Positions 60,114-61,567 of a DNA stretch of 61,567 nucleotides are shown here, in pieces; position 1 is the stretch's first letter; each line of letters begins with the position of its first letter. This stretch comes from an uncultured Caryophanales bacterium (GTDB lineage Bacteria > Bacillota_I > Bacilli_A > RF39 > UBA660), in assembly GCA_946611235.1 (NCBI GenBank), contig CAMODE010000050.1:1-61567 (forward strand). The letters run 5' to 3'. The notes beneath the pieces are model-generated. The model worked only from the letters and a program-made list of their open reading frames with translations, did not search any database and was not told the DNA's origin. Position numbers and translations under genes: made by a program.

Positions 60114-60913
60114 AATTTATCTAAAGCCTCCTTATCTTTTAAGTATACTTGTTCTAGTAGATCATATAAGATAAGATTGTGAGATAGTTTTACAATAAAT
60201 GGTAAATTAAAGCCTATTTTTTCTAGTAAATCATCTTTATATATTTCTTTAGGAGATGCCTCTGCTAAAATGCTTCCTTTATTTAGAACTATTATTTTAT
60301 CTGAATCTAATGTTTCTTCTAAATCAGTTGTTAAGAGAATGATTGTTAAGTTGTAATCTTTTTGATATTCTTTTAATACTTTTAAAACTAGTTTCTTATC
60401 CATAGGGGTTAGTTTACTTAAAGTATTATCTAAAAGAATTATTCTTGGATTATGAATTAACGAAGCCGCTACTAAAACTTTATTTTTTTCTGATTGGGTA
60501 ATATCTTCTAATGATTTATCCAATATATTATCAATATGAAATTTTTTAGATACTTTATCTAAGGTTATATTTATTTCATTCTTAGTATATTGAAGACTTT
60601 CTAGAGGAAAGGCTAAACAGTCTCGAATAGTATCAAAGTATATATCGTTATCCATACATATACTAAAATTTCTTCTTATTTTATCAATAAAGAAATTATT
60701 TAAAAGATAGCCATCAATATTTATATATCCTTCACCTCTAATGATACCTGAAAGTAATTTGGCAAGAGTTGTCTTACCCGAGCCATTTAATCCTACAATG
60801 GTTGTAAAAGTTCCTTCATAAATATCTAGGTTAAGATTATCAAATATTATATTCTCTTGATATTTGAATGTTAAATCTCTTATTTTGATAATACTTCTTT
60901 TCATACCATGCAC
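60104..60913 (-). CDS. ecfA1: ECF transporter ATPase (EcfA1 position)
   Basis: Walker A GLNGSGKTT intact; signature reads ITQSEK, Walker B ILLDN. Confidence 0.82.
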   Translation of the reverse strand: MHGMKRSIIKIRDLTFKYQENIIFDNLNLDIYEGTFTTIVGLNGSGKTTLAKLLSGIIRGEGYINIDGYLLNNFFIDKIRRNFSICMDNDIYFDTIRDCLAFPLESLQYTKNEINITLDKVSKKFHIDNILDKSLEDITQSEKNKVLVAASLIHNPRIILLDNTLSKLTPMDKKLVLKVLKEYQKDYNLTIILLTTDLEETLDSDKIIVLNKGSILAEASPKEIYKDDLLEKIGFNLPFIVKLSHNLILYDLLEQVYLKDKEALDKLWP

Positions 60914-61042
60914 CCTCTTTTAATATTATATATTAAATAGTTGTAAAATACAAGGAAATAGATGTAAAATACTTGTCAATTAATATCTTAATATCTTGAT
61001 AAAACAAAATAATATGCTACAATAAGGATAGAGGTGGACAGT

Positions 61043-61567
61043 ATGAAAAAAACGATAACTAAAGTAATTAGAGTTGATAATGAAACAAAAAAATTGATGA
61101 ATGAGTTTTATAAAGATATGAAAAGGGATAAAACACCCCCTTATGCTGTTTTTCAAGCCGATACTGGTGATACAATTGTTACTTTATATGAATCTGGTAA
61201 AGCAATGTTTCAAGGAGTATCTGCGGATATTGAAGCTGATATGTGGATGAATATTGGTAAGAATAAAGATGATTTAGAGTATTTTATGGATGACGATATT
61301 AAGAAGGAAATAAAAGAAGAAAAAACAATTCCGATAGAGATAAATTCTATTGGTTCTGATGAAGTTGGTACGGGAGATTATTATGGTCCTATTGTTGTTA
61401 CGGCTTCATACGTAAAAAAAGAAGACATTCCTTTCTTAACAGAACTTGGAGTTAGAGACTCAAAGAAAATTAGTGATGAGCAAATACTTAAAATAGTTCC
61501 TAAAATTATTAAAAAAATACCATATAAAACGATTATGTTATCGAATAAAGAATATAATGAAAAATAT
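61043..61567 (+). CDS. rnhC: Ribonuclease HIII, truncated by the window edge
   Basis: Translated by eye from ATG 61043 (absent from the ORF track): MKKTITKVIRVDNETKKLMNEFYKDMKRDKTPPYAVFQADTGDTIVTLYESGKAMFQG...INSIGSDEVGTGDYYGPIVVTASYV. Confidence 0.95.
   Translation, partial: MKKTITKVIRVDNETKKLMNEFYKDMKRDKTPPYAVFQADTGDTIVTLYESGKAMFQGVSADIEADMWMNIGKNKDDLEYFMDDDIKKEIKEEKTIPIEINSIGSDEVGTGDYYGPIVVTASYVKKEDIPFLTELGVRDSKKISDEQILKIVPKIIKKIPYKTIMLSNKEYNEKY

Noticed and set aside
1-61567. tRNA, rRNA, tmRNA or riboswitch genes
   Set aside because: No cloverleaf, rRNA or recognised riboswitch core found by eye; a tRNAscan/Infernal run would be needed to exclude them.

Overview
AT-rich, Bacilli/Mollicutes-like Firmicute chromosomal window. 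Most genes lie on the minus strand and are housekeeping: ezrA, obg, thiI, mutS, comEC/comEA, eno, rpsP-khpA, truA, an ECF transporter core and, at the right edge, the start of rnhC, which is missing from the ORF track. Accessory material sits between these genes. The main observations are: (1) a type III toxin-antitoxin locus beside mutS, with two 51-nt tandem H-type pseudoknot repeats whose stem 2 covaries, a terminator, and a CptN/ToxN-like toxin; (2) three near-identical 53-nt promoter/leader elements upstream of dinD, of the comEA-comEC-yhcG operon and of an ORF6N-PLD gene, plus perfect inverted repeats inside the coding sequences of dinD, yhcG and the ORF6N gene, which suggests an undescribed damage/competence regulon; (3) three dispersed intergenic elements sharing a covarying 9-bp hairpin and flanks; (4) a DUF3800 gene followed by a GC-rich structured RNA candidate; (5) dinD interrupted by what looks like the 5' end of a group II intron; (6) a 1103-bp IS5-like element that splits an LRR gene with a TA target duplication; (7) an ECF ATPase pair with eroded catalytic motifs; (8) a VanW / DltA-like / DltC-like / PPTase cluster with no DltB or DltD nearby; (9) an RnfC/RnfD-only pair; (10) sporulation-type genes (alpha/beta SASP, Cse60-like). 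All family calls were made by eye from motifs, with no database search.
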